From: Gammaproteobacteria bacterium
Lineage (GTDB): Bacteria; Pseudomonadota; Gammaproteobacteria; PIVX01
DNA: 37,489 nucleotides
Reading direction: 5' to 3'
Assembly: GCA_003353785.1 (NCBI GenBank)
Contig: PIVX01000016.1
Coordinates: 1-37,489, forward strand
Positions within the stretch are counted from its first letter, which is position 1. Each line of letters opens with the position of its first letter. The position numbers were made by a program, and so were the translations under genes. Positions 26,291-35,178 of the stretch are shown here, one piece after another. The notes beneath the pieces are model-generated. The model saw only the letters and a list, made by a program, of their open reading frames with translations, made no database searches and was not told where the DNA came from.

Positions 26291-26726
26291 CACATTTGTG
26301 AAATCTATAGGTCACCATAGCCTGCAAATTAATTCTTAATTCCACTAAAACAAAAATTTTATGCTGCTTTTTATATTCCGGCTTACCCCCGAATATGCCT
26401 GGCATGGTAAAGGTGATATGTTGCCATATGGCTTCAGGAAGTATTTCAATTTGTTTGTTAATCCAATCTTCAGTAGCTTTTTTACCACAAGAAGAACATG
26501 ATTTAGATTTGCAGGTAAAGAAGACTCTTTTAGAATGAGTGCATTGCTTATTAGAGCATTCGTATTTCAGAAACCCACGAACAATATTTTTGCAACTCAA
26601 AATTTTAGCGATAGTAAGATATATATCTTCACGCAATCTACCATTCTTTTTTTCGTAGTCTTTAATGAAATTATATATAGCACCATTGTCTGTAAATATT
26701 TGTTTAATAGTATATTTGGAAGACAT
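26271..26726 (-). pseudogene. IS91-family transposase, truncated N-terminal part
   Basis: A frame of 151 codons has the zinc-binding N-terminal region of IS91-type (Y2) transposases: FLKYECSNKQC, a basic patch, FFTCKSKSCSSCGKKATEDW, then LPEAIWQHITFTMPG. Intact enzymes run past 300 residues and carry the HUH (His-His) and two-Tyr motifs; none of that is here. The reading after GGKPEYKKQH no longer resembles the family, so the rest is lost. Confidence 0.75.
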
Positions 26727-27039
26727 ATATAAATTATAGCAATATATATAATGTGGTATGGTTGTGTGTTAAGAAACTATCAAAGGCATAGGATTATATT
26801 AGAATACTAATAGCTTAAATTAGCACCCAGTCGCCACGTAGTGGCCTTTTCTTGTTAAACGTTTAATATTTTTATTTAAGTGCTTATTCTATTAGAGGAT
26901 CTGATTTATATAATTACTTTAAGATATATTTGTTGTATATTAGTTCAAAATTCATACGTTGCTTTAATAAAGGGATCACAGTGACTTTATAAGTGTAGGA
27001 TCTATGCTATTTTTAATTTATTGATGTAGGTTTTTAAGC
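26727..27039. other. Intergenic region with a weak terminator-like hairpin
   Basis: GCCAC (26833-26837), a GTA loop, and GTGGC (26841-26845) followed by CTTTTCTT. The stem is only five base pairs. It could end a plus-strand transcript or be a hairpin from the IS91-type element, whose ends use small palindromes. Nothing else is supported here. Confidence 0.35.
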
Positions 27040-27438
27040 ATGGAAGTAGATAAAGCAAAAATTGTTAATGATATAGTTGAGAAGATACGAATTTTTTGCA
27101 ACGACTTTGTAACTAGACCATATAAAGAAAGTGATTCTAATGATAATTACGTGTTGCCACTTCCAGCTACTAAGCTTGAAATAAAAAATATTATAAGTAA
27201 AATTATAACAGGCCTTCCACCATATTATTTTACAATAGATAAAATTACATCATTAGTGATTAAAGAACATATTGTTAAAGAATATGTTTTATTCCAAGCT
27301 CAAGAAGATATAACAGATGAGTTATTTCCTGAATATTTATCAAATTTTATTGATGAATTAAGAGATGAAATTTTAGAGGGTCTAGTAAAAACAAGAGTAG
27401 CAATATCATCTAAAAAAAATATTAACAATTCATTTTAA
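27040..27438 (+). CDS. Small soluble protein coupled to a large effector-like gene
   Basis: A 132-residue, mainly helical protein (IVNDIVEKIRIFCNDF, then LFPEYLSNFIDELRDEILEGL) with a central PLPATKLEIKN segment. It has no signal peptide or known domain. It ends six bases before the 672-residue gene on the same strand, so the two are very likely co-transcribed. A small acidic-to-neutral partner directly upstream of a large orphan protein is the usual layout of a secretion chaperone and its substrate, or of a two-gene toxin unit; this is inference. A weak AGG lies upstream of the start. Confidence 0.6.
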   Translation: MEVDKAKIVNDIVEKIRIFCNDFVTRPYKESDSNDNYVLPLPATKLEIKNIISKIITGLPPYYFTIDKITSLVIKEHIVKEYVLFQAQEDITDELFPEYLSNFIDELRDEILEGLVKTRVAISSKKNINNSF

Positions 27439-27444
27439 GAGTAT

Positions 27445-29463
27445 ATGCCTAAGTTTGAAGAAATATACAATGAGTTTGTTAGGTTAAAGCTGCCAGAAAA
27501 CAAACATCTTCTACAAGAACCCCATCATATATATGGAATAATGCAAGGCCATTTGTCGATGCTACAGTTATTAGGATACTATCACAAAAATTTTCCAAAC
27601 ATAGATCCAAGGTTAGATGAAAATACTATTAATTGGCTGTTGCAAGAAGAAAAAAACATCAAGAATGTACCTCATACCTTGAACGCAATTTTAGGAATCG
27701 ATAGAACAACATTAAGGGACCTTGGGATCTTCGACCTAGTCAACCATCAATTTGTTTATGAAGTTGATCCATCAATAAGTATGTTTTGGCAGAATAGAGA
27801 GGGAGTATTCTTAAAACAATCTACTACCCTAATCCCGAGAATAAATGCCCAAGATATTATCGGTCTGAGACTTATTCAAAAGGTAATAGATAATAAATCA
27901 AATGTACAAGGCTCGAATCAACTTATGTTTATGCATAATCTTGTGAGTCATTTAGAATCTGATCCAAAAAAACTAGAAAATCTAAGAAAAATAAATACTA
28001 GTGTATTAAAGCATTATGGAATAGTGGATTCTACTAAAGAACTTTTAAAAATACATGATGACCGGCTCACATATTATGTTGATTCAACTAAAACATATGT
28101 TGAAGAAATTAATAGAGATAGAAATGGTTATGGTTCACAAAAAGTTGTAGGAGAGTTAACTAATTATGAGATAGCTGGCATTAAATTACTAAGCTTAGTT
28201 AGTCCAGACAATCCAAATAGTAAAGAAATTGTAGAAAAACTTTCAGAAGAACAGAAGGATTTTCTTAATGAATTTATAACTAAGTCATTAGGAAACATGG
28301 TTTTAAATGAAAAGCTCAGAAAGTTTGGCAAAGACAGAAAATTAATTAATGAACTTTTTCAAAAGGATGACTTGTCTAGATATGGTCCAGGATTTGCACA
28401 ATCCATGTCTAGATTGTCAACATTTACATATAAGACAAGACATCATGAGAAATACGATGATATAGCAAAACAATTTATTTCAAATATAAATATTAGAATT
28501 AGGGGAATCTTTAAGTCATTTAGGAGAAAAAAAATCACACTAGCTCAATTTGGTATACTCTCGGAGATTGATAAAGTTAGAACTATCTTGCCTAAAGATA
28601 TTTATAAAAAGAATGAATATTTAAATTCTATGTTTGAAAAAGCCGAGAAGGTTCATCCCACAATTTCAAGATTTAGTTCTTCATTTGATAATAACTTAGC
28701 AAAAAGTCATAGTATGATTGCCACAATGAATATGTCAAAATATACGGAGTTACAAGGTAAAAAATTAACTTTTATGCAGAAGTTACGTAAATGGATAACA
28801 AAACATGATCATACTTCATTGATCTATAGAAAACATGAGGGAGGTCCTTTAACTCAATCACATCTTAATTATAAGGTACAATCTGATAGATTTGATTACG
28901 GACAATATCTATATTCTGATATCTATAAACTAAAGCTATCAAATTTAATAAATAGCAAAGGAAGAATAGAATTAGAGAAAAAACTTGGTCCAAATTGGGA
29001 GGAGCTAGTATGTGAAAAATATAAAAGAATTGAGAGAAGGCTCCATGATAATGCTGTTACTAGTTTTGATAGAATAAAAGTTCCTACTGCAAGTGGCTTT
29101 AAGTTAAGAGGGATCCTCTCAAAATTTAAATTTAAGACAGTTTTGTGGAAGAATGATTTTGAAAACATTAGAGCAGATATGTTTGATAACCACACATATA
29201 GTGTACTCTCAGGTAATGTGGAACATGCAGAAATGCTTTGTTCTGATTTTGCCGCTAAAACTATAATTGCTACTATAATGCAACTAAATAAAGAGTTAGG
29301 ATCACCGGAAGCAAAAAAAGATAGATATATAAAAGTACCTTTTGGCAAAAATGAGCATCTACATACTTTAACACCTGATAGAATGATTAAACAGTTGAAA
29401 AAATATAATGCTATTGAAAAAGTAGAACCTGATCCTGAAATAAAATACTATGTTAAAATGTAA
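27445..29463 (+). CDS. Large hypothetical, effector-like protein
   Basis: A 672-residue soluble protein without a signal peptide or membrane helix. The N-terminal half is helical (NKHLLQEPHHIYGIM, WLLQEEKNIKNV). The middle is basic and rich in Ser/Arg/Lys (FKSFRRKK). The C-terminal 120 residues look like a separate folded domain with HTYSVLSGN, EHAEMLCSDFAAKTIIA (Cys599) and a final LHTLTPDRMIKQLKKY. The C-S-D-F-x-A segment faintly recalls the catalytic-Cys helix of permuted papain-like hydrolases, but I would not assign that fold. The start MPK follows TTAAGAG closely. It is co-transcribed with the 132-residue gene upstream. Host-directed function is inferred from context only. Confidence 0.65.
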   Translation: MPKFEEIYNEFVRLKLPENKHLLQEPHHIYGIMQGHLSMLQLLGYYHKNFPNIDPRLDENTINWLLQEEKNIKNVPHTLNAILGIDRTTLRDLGIFDLVNHQFVYEVDPSISMFWQNREGVFLKQSTTLIPRINAQDIIGLRLIQKVIDNKSNVQGSNQLMFMHNLVSHLESDPKKLENLRKINTSVLKHYGIVDSTKELLKIHDDRLTYYVDSTKTYVEEINRDRNGYGSQKVVGELTNYEIAGIKLLSLVSPDNPNSKEIVEKLSEEQKDFLNEFITKSLGNMVLNEKLRKFGKDRKLINELFQKDDLSRYGPGFAQSMSRLSTFTYKTRHHEKYDDIAKQFISNINIRIRGIFKSFRRKKITLAQFGILSEIDKVRTILPKDIYKKNEYLNSMFEKAEKVHPTISRFSSSFDNNLAKSHSMIATMNMSKYTELQGKKLTFMQKLRKWITKHDHTSLIYRKHEGGPLTQSHLNYKVQSDRFDYGQYLYSDIYKLKLSNLINSKGRIELEKKLGPNWEELVCEKYKRIERRLHDNAVTSFDRIKVPTASGFKLRGILSKFKFKTVLWKNDFENIRADMFDNHTYSVLSGNVEHAEMLCSDFAAKTIIATIMQLNKELGSPEAKKDRYIKVPFGKNEHLHTLTPDRMIKQLKKYNAIEKVEPDPEIKYYVKM

Positions 29464-29861
29464 AATGTGATATATGCCATAATGCAAACTAATTATAACA
29501 AAACTTGCATAAACGACTAATTTATCCAACAATGCCATTGGGAATGGTTCATCTAACGCGTATGTCAAGCGTGATGAAAAATTTGAAAAAAAATGTTAGC
29601 TAAATTCAAAAAAAATGTGAAAGAGGTTTTTTTAGTTTATCTATGTTTCATGAAGATAACAAAGGCAGAAAGATTCTATTAGATAATTTAGAGCTTTGTT
29701 TAAGACATCTGTTTGTCTCCACACAAAACGGTATAGTTATTGATCCTATAGAAGGCGTAATAAAAAAGCTATAGAAAAACCGTGTTGGAAACCTGAATTC
29801 AGCTCACTACTGCAACACCATTCTCAAAATTTTTATCTTTAATAGTCTTTAGTTTTATATA
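29464..29861. other. Decayed stretch with a 43-codon frame
   Basis: A plus-strand frame at 29643-29774 reads MFHEDNKGRKILLDNLELCL, then ends in GVIKKL; it looks like a coding remnant. No family is recognised. The remaining bases hold no supported feature, and no clear terminator follows the 672-residue gene. Confidence 0.3.
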
Positions 29862-30188
29862 CTATGCTGCTGGTTTACTACTAGAGAAACCTTTCATACA
29901 CAAACCAAAGCGTTTTCCATAAGATGTGCTTAGGAACTCATGCAGTGGGGTAGATTTAATATGATTATGGTAAGTGCTAACAGCGGTTTGAGCTGCTTCA
30001 TTCATATTTTTAGCGCAACTAATCCAACGCTCAAAGGTTTCCTCAAAATTTCTACATAGTATACAAAGTTGGGCAGCCTCAATACGAGTTATATTTTCTT
30101 TAGCTTCAAGCTTGTTGAAGTGTTCCAAAGCCTTTTCAAAGGTATCATGAGATAGTTTTTCATAGTTCATCTGGTTATAATAAAACAT
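29862..30188 (-). CDS. Small helical hypothetical protein
   Basis: A 108-residue helical protein (FEKALEHFNKLEAKENI, then AAQLCILCRNFEETFERW) with three cysteines and a Ser/Lys/Pro tail. It has no signal peptide. Initiation may be at the second Met (MNYEKLS, 30170). No Shine-Dalgarno sequence is obvious. The family is not recognised; the composition looks real rather than accidental. Confidence 0.5.
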   Translation of the reverse strand: MFYYNQMNYEKLSHDTFEKALEHFNKLEAKENITRIEAAQLCILCRNFEETFERWISCAKNMNEAAQTAVSTYHNHIKSTPLHEFLSTSYGKRFGLCMKGFSSSKPAA

Positions 30189-30381
30189 GAATAAAAAAGA
30201 TGCAATAAATAAAAAAATTGACCTAACAGTAAACGCCTATTTCTAACCATGCTCTAAACTGCAATCAAAAACCCCAACCATTCTGATAGCTGTACTAATT
30301 ATACTCTAGTTGGCAAAGCAAATGGGAATAGCTAGGTTCCTTCAAAGGTCAATCCTGCTGAGATTGGCGGGCTTAAGTTGC

Positions 30382-30800
30382 CTAATAGTTTGAATCTATT
30401 TCTGGATATTTTCCAAATTCATCAAAAAACGAAATGTTTGTTTTTATACCGTAATTACTAATATGTATTTCCAGCGTTTGTGGAAAGGTACTCTGACCAT
30501 CATGCGAAATATTATTGTTCTCAAAGTGATCTGCTGATAAATATGCATCTATCATTTTCCCAACAGATACAGAAGTATGTCAGAGAATGGGAAATGATTT
30601 ACATCATTAAGAGTATATTTGTAGCTGGACATTTCTTTAAGATCTGTTGCTTTTTTATTTATCGTGGTGCCGTTTTTTAGGATCACTTTTACCTGCACTT
30701 CTTTTATATAATTTGAAGAGTAATTATTAACAACAAGCTCAAGAGCAGCGCTGCAAATTGCATTAAACATAGCCAAAAACACATATAAACATAAACGCAT
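30382..30800 (-). pseudogene. Small secreted protein gene with a frameshift
   Basis: ATG 30800 is preceded by AAGGA and starts a signal peptide (MRLCLYVFLAMFNAICSA), then LELVVNNYSSNY and VQVKVILKNGTTINKK. This frame stops near 30552. The next frame continues directly from about 30565 with VSVGKMIDAYLSADHFE and LEIHISNYGIKTNISFF to TAG at 30382-30384. The joined product would be about 135 residues. The second half again has an ISNYGIKTNISFF strand pattern like the first half. One indel separates it from an intact gene. It is weakly similar to the frame at 34375-34629. Confidence 0.55.
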
Positions 30801-31393
30801 CTTATATTCCTTTGATTTTTCTATTAACTATACAGAAAGCATTTAAATTGCTAATCAGTAAGCATTGCTTAATCAGTATATATTTTGGTTATCTAAAAAA
30901 CAGTAGTTTTCTTTAAATGTAGAAATTTTTATTTATTATGGTGTTCTATTTATATTTGGGCAGACAGTAGTTTTATACTAAACCAAAAGAGTGAAATCTT
31001 ATTTTTAATAATCGTATCATTAGCGTATCAAATTCTTTAGCAGAAGTAATTCCCATAAAACTGAGATAGCATTTTAGTTCGGCAACTCGTTATGTTTATG
31101 CACATGGGAATAATATTTTTGATTTAGAGTTATCGAGGGTTATGCCATCTTTAGGTTATGAAATATTGGTTTCAAATGCCAACAACGTAAGTTTAGAAAA
31201 TGCAATCTCAAACTTCTCAGATATTTATAATCCTGCTATTTTTAGCTAATGAGTGTGTTAATAGGCAACACTGTTGCCTATGATTATGCCATAAAAGAGA
31301 ATTAGTCACTATGTTACCAAGAAGCAGCCTGGGCAAATGACAGAACTACAATTTTGTGCTAAATTTAAAATTAACTACATTTAAAAACAGCTT
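30801..31393. other. Long intergenic stretch with a coding remnant
   Basis: About 590 bases. From roughly 31070 to the TAA at 31247-31249 a plus-strand frame encodes SSATRYVYAHGNNIFDLELS, then LGYEILVSNANNVSLENA. It looks like the C-terminal end of a lost gene and has no start codon. No Shine-Dalgarno sequence precedes the next gene, and no clear promoter or terminator is seen. Confidence 0.35.
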
Positions 31394-33514
31394 ATGCCTT
31401 CTATAAACAAGCATCCTGATTATGATAAACTGATAGAAATTCTTGAATTTTTTGTTGATAAAGCATCTGACGATGAATTAGGGAAATTAAATGATTTCGA
31501 TATTGATAATGACTTTGCTTATGAGGACGAGGATTTATTTAATATCATAGTAAAAGCTAAGAATTTAAAGCCGATTCTAAAATGCTCGACTTTCAAGGAG
31601 CTAGTAGATCGGAACATATTCGGTGAAGGAGGGGCTTTAACTGATCTGGCAGTTAAATTTTTTGAGAATAGAAATAAGCCAATTGCATATTTAGAACAGC
31701 AGCCAGTTAAGGGCGACTATTTCAAATATTTGCATGATAAGTTTATACGAAGAAGAAACATTGAGAAAAAAGCTAAAACTGCTTGCAAGGTTGCTAGGGC
31801 TTATAACGAATATATGAGATATCCTGGTGTAGTAAATGAAATGCTAGATAATGCCGTTAAAGAATATACTAGGCTATCAGAAATAGAAAAATTATCCGAG
31901 GAGCAAAAAGAACAGGCAAGAAAATATGTCGAGCAATTCATGAATTATAAAAATGCTCTTCCAGAAAACAAAAAATATCCTCTTTTAGACGAGTCTATAG
32001 ATATTAACAATCTCCAAAGTTATACAGATGATCAATTAAATGAATATTATAATAAAATTTATAATGATGAAAATATGCAAAGTTCTGTCGAAAATTCTGT
32101 GCAGTATTTGATGGAAAACCGCTTTAAGCTATATGAAAATGGCGGCACTGTCTCATCTACAAATGAAAAAAATGAGTTTCTTGCATCAGTACCTAAAATG
32201 TTTGTTGAGAATGAAACAAGAGGATATGCTGTCACTCCATATCAATTTATTACTAGACAACGTATATTACTAACAGCCATTAATGAAAATGGAAGTAAAT
32301 TATTTCAAGAGGATAATAAATTTATTGATGTTGAAAATCAGGCAAAGTCCTTAAGTGATGAACTCAATGTGCTTGATCATACAATGGATTTTCTACAAAA
32401 GATGAATGAATTGCAAGAATGTACTGATAAAATACCATCGCAAATAGTTAGAATGGAATCATTGCTTGGTGCTGGTCCAGTGGCAACTCTTAAAGAGAAA
32501 GCGTTGGCAATTCAAGCCAAAAAAGAAGATATCTACAATTTAATTGCCATAATTGCCCCATTCAAAGAATCTGAGGATATTGAAATTTTAGCTGAGATGG
32601 GGGGAAAGCAACTAGAAGGGCTTGTCAAGTTATATAAAGAGATAGGACTTACTATTGCCGATTATAAAAGAGAAGAAAGAAACATAAAAGACACCCTTAT
32701 TAATAATAGTAAAATAAATAAAGCTCTTTATTTTTCATCAAAAAGCTCATTAAATCCTGAGCAGAAAAAGAGTCTTTTTGAGTATAAAATAGAATTTAAA
32801 CAAAACAAGAATGTACAAGAAGAAGTTACTGAACAACATGTAGCTAATGCACTTACCAACATAAATGTTAAAAAATTATATATGGAAGAGAGAAAATCCA
32901 GCCAAAAATCCTCTCCACTAAGTATGGGGCGTAGAAACCTAGTAAAACAATTGCAAGAAAGCATAAATCAGTTTGTTAAAAATCCAACTTCTTCCAGACT
33001 TCAAAGTCTTCACGATACTATCTCTGAAATAAAAGGAAGTATTAAGTCAGATACAAGCGCATTGATTAAGGTTGTAAAAAATACAGAGACATTAATAGAA
33101 GATGCCCATGAAAAATATCATTCTAATAAAGAGAAAACAGATGATACTCAATTAGATCTAAATGCTGTAAAAGAACTAGAATCTAAAATAGTTAAATTAA
33201 TAGAAACTCTTCCAGGCGAATTGCAAGGTAGTGATGAATTATCACAACATATAAATTTCTTAGATAGCAAGATACAAAGTATAGAAAAAATAGACGAATC
33301 TGAAGAAGATGAAGATATGTATACGACAGATACAAATGAATTGAACGAACTAGAAAGAGCAAAGAATGCACGCACTTTAGAAATTCAAAAATTAACTGAG
33401 GAAGTGACGCCATTAAAGAAAATTTTAAAAAAAATTTCGGCCTTGCAACAAGATCTAGAAGATTTAAAAAACTTAAATGAAAATGCGGAACATGGTAGTT
33501 CTCATTCCCTCTGA
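31394..33514 (+). CDS. Large acidic coiled-coil effector-like protein (paralogue of the left-edge gene)
   Basis: A 706-residue, highly charged protein without a signal peptide or membrane helix. The first 80 residues match the protein starting at 266 on the minus strand (LEFFV-x-DDEL, an acidic stretch, LKCSTFKELVD). The rest is mostly helical with long coiled-coil stretches: EYTRLSEIEKLSEEQKEQ at about 155-175, heptads at 320-450, and ELERAKNARTLEIQKLTEEV near the end. The acidic segment DESEEDEDMY lies at about 635. No catalytic motif is recognised. The last codons run into a relic of a DUF4760-like gene, so the C-terminus may have been altered. The MP start, lack of a Shine-Dalgarno sequence and multi-copy nature fit a secreted effector family (inference). 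Confidence 0.65.
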   Translation: MPSINKHPDYDKLIEILEFFVDKASDDELGKLNDFDIDNDFAYEDEDLFNIIVKAKNLKPILKCSTFKELVDRNIFGEGGALTDLAVKFFENRNKPIAYLEQQPVKGDYFKYLHDKFIRRRNIEKKAKTACKVARAYNEYMRYPGVVNEMLDNAVKEYTRLSEIEKLSEEQKEQARKYVEQFMNYKNALPENKKYPLLDESIDINNLQSYTDDQLNEYYNKIYNDENMQSSVENSVQYLMENRFKLYENGGTVSSTNEKNEFLASVPKMFVENETRGYAVTPYQFITRQRILLTAINENGSKLFQEDNKFIDVENQAKSLSDELNVLDHTMDFLQKMNELQECTDKIPSQIVRMESLLGAGPVATLKEKALAIQAKKEDIYNLIAIIAPFKESEDIEILAEMGGKQLEGLVKLYKEIGLTIADYKREERNIKDTLINNSKINKALYFSSKSSLNPEQKKSLFEYKIEFKQNKNVQEEVTEQHVANALTNINVKKLYMEERKSSQKSSPLSMGRRNLVKQLQESINQFVKNPTSSRLQSLHDTISEIKGSIKSDTSALIKVVKNTETLIEDAHEKYHSNKEKTDDTQLDLNAVKELESKIVKLIETLPGELQGSDELSQHINFLDSKIQSIEKIDESEEDEDMYTTDTNELNELERAKNARTLEIQKLTEEVTPLKKILKKISALQQDLEDLKNLNENAEHGSSHSL

Positions 33515-33592
33515 TGTTTCCTTCATACCATATAGTTGAAACCGTGCAACATAAAAAATTCCGAATGTTAAAACTAATAAACCTATATTCTG
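33515..33592 (-). pseudogene. Relic of a DUF4760-like two-TM protein
   Basis: On the minus strand a 26-codon frame reads IGLLVLTFGIFYVARFQLYG, then MKETSE. It aligns residue for residue with the second membrane helix of the protein at 18764-19372 (ITFGIFSVAWIQLSGI). Only this piece is left. Confidence 0.5.
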
Positions 33593-33797
33593 TTAGACGG
33601 TAAATTTTCCTTAAATAGCACAACATTGAAGGCTGCAAGAGGGGCAAGCAAATGATGACGGGAACAATAAAGCGAAAATTTTTATTTTAAATTAAACTCT
33701 GTATAAATAATAGAATATTTGTTAATTATTTAATATTTCGTTTTAGCTTACTCATCACTTGTGGATAAGCTTAGTAAATTTTTGAGAGATTTTAGAT

Positions 33798-33841
33798 AAA
33801 AAGCTGAGTATCTTTTTGTTAATTAAAATACACAGCTTTTT
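33798..33841. terminator. Strong bidirectional rho-independent-type terminator
   Basis: AAAAAGCTG then GTAT (33798-33811) pairs with ATAC then CAGCTTTTT (33828-33841), with one mismatch inside a 13-bp stem. Both sides end in T-runs for their strand. It lies 12 bases past the stop of the minus-strand secreted-protein gene at 33853 and probably ends that transcript. Confidence 0.75.
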
Positions 33842-33852
33842 AAGTTTTTAGA

Positions 33853-34314
33853 TTAATAATTTGGTATAAACTCCATATCTATTGTTCCTTCAAAAGCTCC
33901 ATGCCCATTATTTTTATTTACTTTAAGGTTTTTAAACACAGCGGTATATCCTTTTCCTCGTGAATTTGAAGAACCAACACGTTGATATTTTTCCTCATGC
34001 ATTTCTACTGTTTCAATGTTTTCCCCAGTCCAATTTACATAGAAATCTTTACCATTGATTGTTATCCACCACGGTGCATAAGTATCCCATATTTTTCCTG
34101 TCTGCTTATTTTTTCTAGTCTCCAGTTCTAAGTGAACTCTTCCATTTTCTTGCAGTTCAATTTCGAGTCTTTCAGCTCCATTTGAATGAAACACATTGGA
34201 CTTAAATTTAATAGTTGCATCAGTTTTGTTCTCTACAAACGTTATAATTTCACCAAAACTTGATTGCATAAATGCAAACAAAGCACATGTTGTAATAAAT
34301 GCTTTTTTTAACAT
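33853..34314 (-). CDS. Small secreted protein, unknown function
   Basis: A 153-residue product with a clear signal peptide (MLKKAFITTCALFAFMQSSFG, cleavage near residue 21). The mature part is beta-strand rich with alternating polar and hydrophobic residues: ITFVENKTDATIKFKSNVF, WWITINGKDFYVNW, and a final GAFEGTIDMEFIPNY. It has no mature cysteine. AGGAG precedes the ATG by eight bases, and the gene has its own terminator (33798-33841), so it is a well-formed monocistronic gene, unlike its decayed neighbours. It may be a periplasmic or secreted beta-sandwich protein; the family is not recognised. Confidence 0.7.
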   Translation of the reverse strand: MLKKAFITTCALFAFMQSSFGEIITFVENKTDATIKFKSNVFHSNGAERLEIELQENGRVHLELETRKNKQTGKIWDTYAPWWITINGKDFYVNWTGENIETVEMHEEKYQRVGSSNSRGKGYTAVFKNLKVNKNNGHGAFEGTIDMEFIPNY

Positions 34315-34374
34315 TTTTTTCTCCTCTTTATAATTATTATTAGTATAAAATTAAAGCATGAGTAATAAAATTGT

Positions 34375-34629
34375 TCAAATTTTATTTTTTAATTTATTAT
34401 TTTTTGATGTCTTCACCCACCTGAAGGCAGTGGTTTTACAGCACGGATGATGAAAAGAGTATAGGCTCCCATCTATACTTTTTTTGACCACAACAGGCTT
34501 TTCTAAAATTATCTTATTGTTTAATTGAAGTGTGACTGTTGTGGATATGGGAGAGTCTGGAAGGGGAGAAACGTAGTTAAGCAAAAACTCTAAACCAAAA
34601 AAATAAGCGTACACTATAACCACATCCAT
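34375..34629 (-). CDS. Small hypothetical, possibly a decayed secreted protein
   Basis: An 84-residue frame with a hydrophobic start (VIVYAYFFGLEFLLNYV), then TTVTLQLNNKIILEK and a basic tail. The middle weakly resembles the secreted protein at 30382-30800 (LELVVNNY, VQVKVILKNGT). No good Shine-Dalgarno sequence or clean signal-peptide N-region is present, so the real start may be lost. The function is unknown. Confidence 0.35.
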   Translation of the reverse strand: MDVVIVYAYFFGLEFLLNYVSPLPDSPISTTVTLQLNNKIILEKPVVVKKSIDGSLYSFHHPCCKTTAFRWVKTSKNNKLKNKI

Positions 34630-34797
34630 GCTTCATTTTAACTATCTCAGCTTTAAGAAAAAATCAAAACCCTAAATCACCAAGCAACATAATTTAACCA
34701 TTTCGACGAATGTGCTTAAATCACTCTTCATGCTGTAATTACATGCTTGATTTAGATTAATTATACAAATAGGTTTAAAAATAACATTTTATTAGTT

Positions 34798-35124
34798 GAA
34801 ATAAAGATAATAGAGGAATTAACTCCACTTGTTGATCAGCAAATATTACAAAGTTCTGAAAATCTTGCAAATTCTCTTTTAGGGATCTTAAAAAAAGCTT
34901 TTTCAAAATTTATGGATTTTGTCGATCCTGAAAAAACATGGTTTAATCGTGCTGAACAGCAACAATAAGATGAAATCTATACAAATAGACGGGAAAAAAT
35001 AAATGACTTAAAAGTAGATATTGATGACCAATTACGTCAATTGTATGAATTTAAAAAAGATTTACTTGTTGATGTAGAACAGCGAAAGATCAGATTCAAG
35101 AACAAAGTGATAACTTATCTATGA
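34798..35124 (+). pseudogene. Coiled-coil protein remnant with one in-frame stop
   Basis: An open frame without a start codon reads EELTPLVDQQILQSSENLAN, then KKAFSKFMDFVDPEKTWFNR, a TAA at 34966-34968, and continues in the same frame as DLKVDIDDQLRQLYEFKKDL to TGA 35122-35124. It is helical and charged, like the effector-style genes nearby. It is the C-terminal end of a lost gene. Confidence 0.5.
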
Positions 35125-35178
35125 AGTTGTGACATGTCCCCACTATTAGGTTTAGACGATCGTAAAGGTAAATGATCT

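Noticed and set aside
29239..29265. C-S-D-F-x-A segment read as a papain-like catalytic site
   Set aside because: A single short match without a clear partner His/Asp pattern is too weak to call a hydrolase.
28923..29348. 141-codon minus-strand frame within the 672-residue gene
   Set aside because: Fully inside a well-formed sense gene; no Shine-Dalgarno sequence or recognisable motif.
33192..33647. 151-codon minus-strand frame overlapping the end of the 706-residue gene
   Set aside because: It overlaps a long sense gene and its composition is that of antisense AT-rich DNA. The real minus-strand signal here is the short relic at 33515-33592 in another frame.
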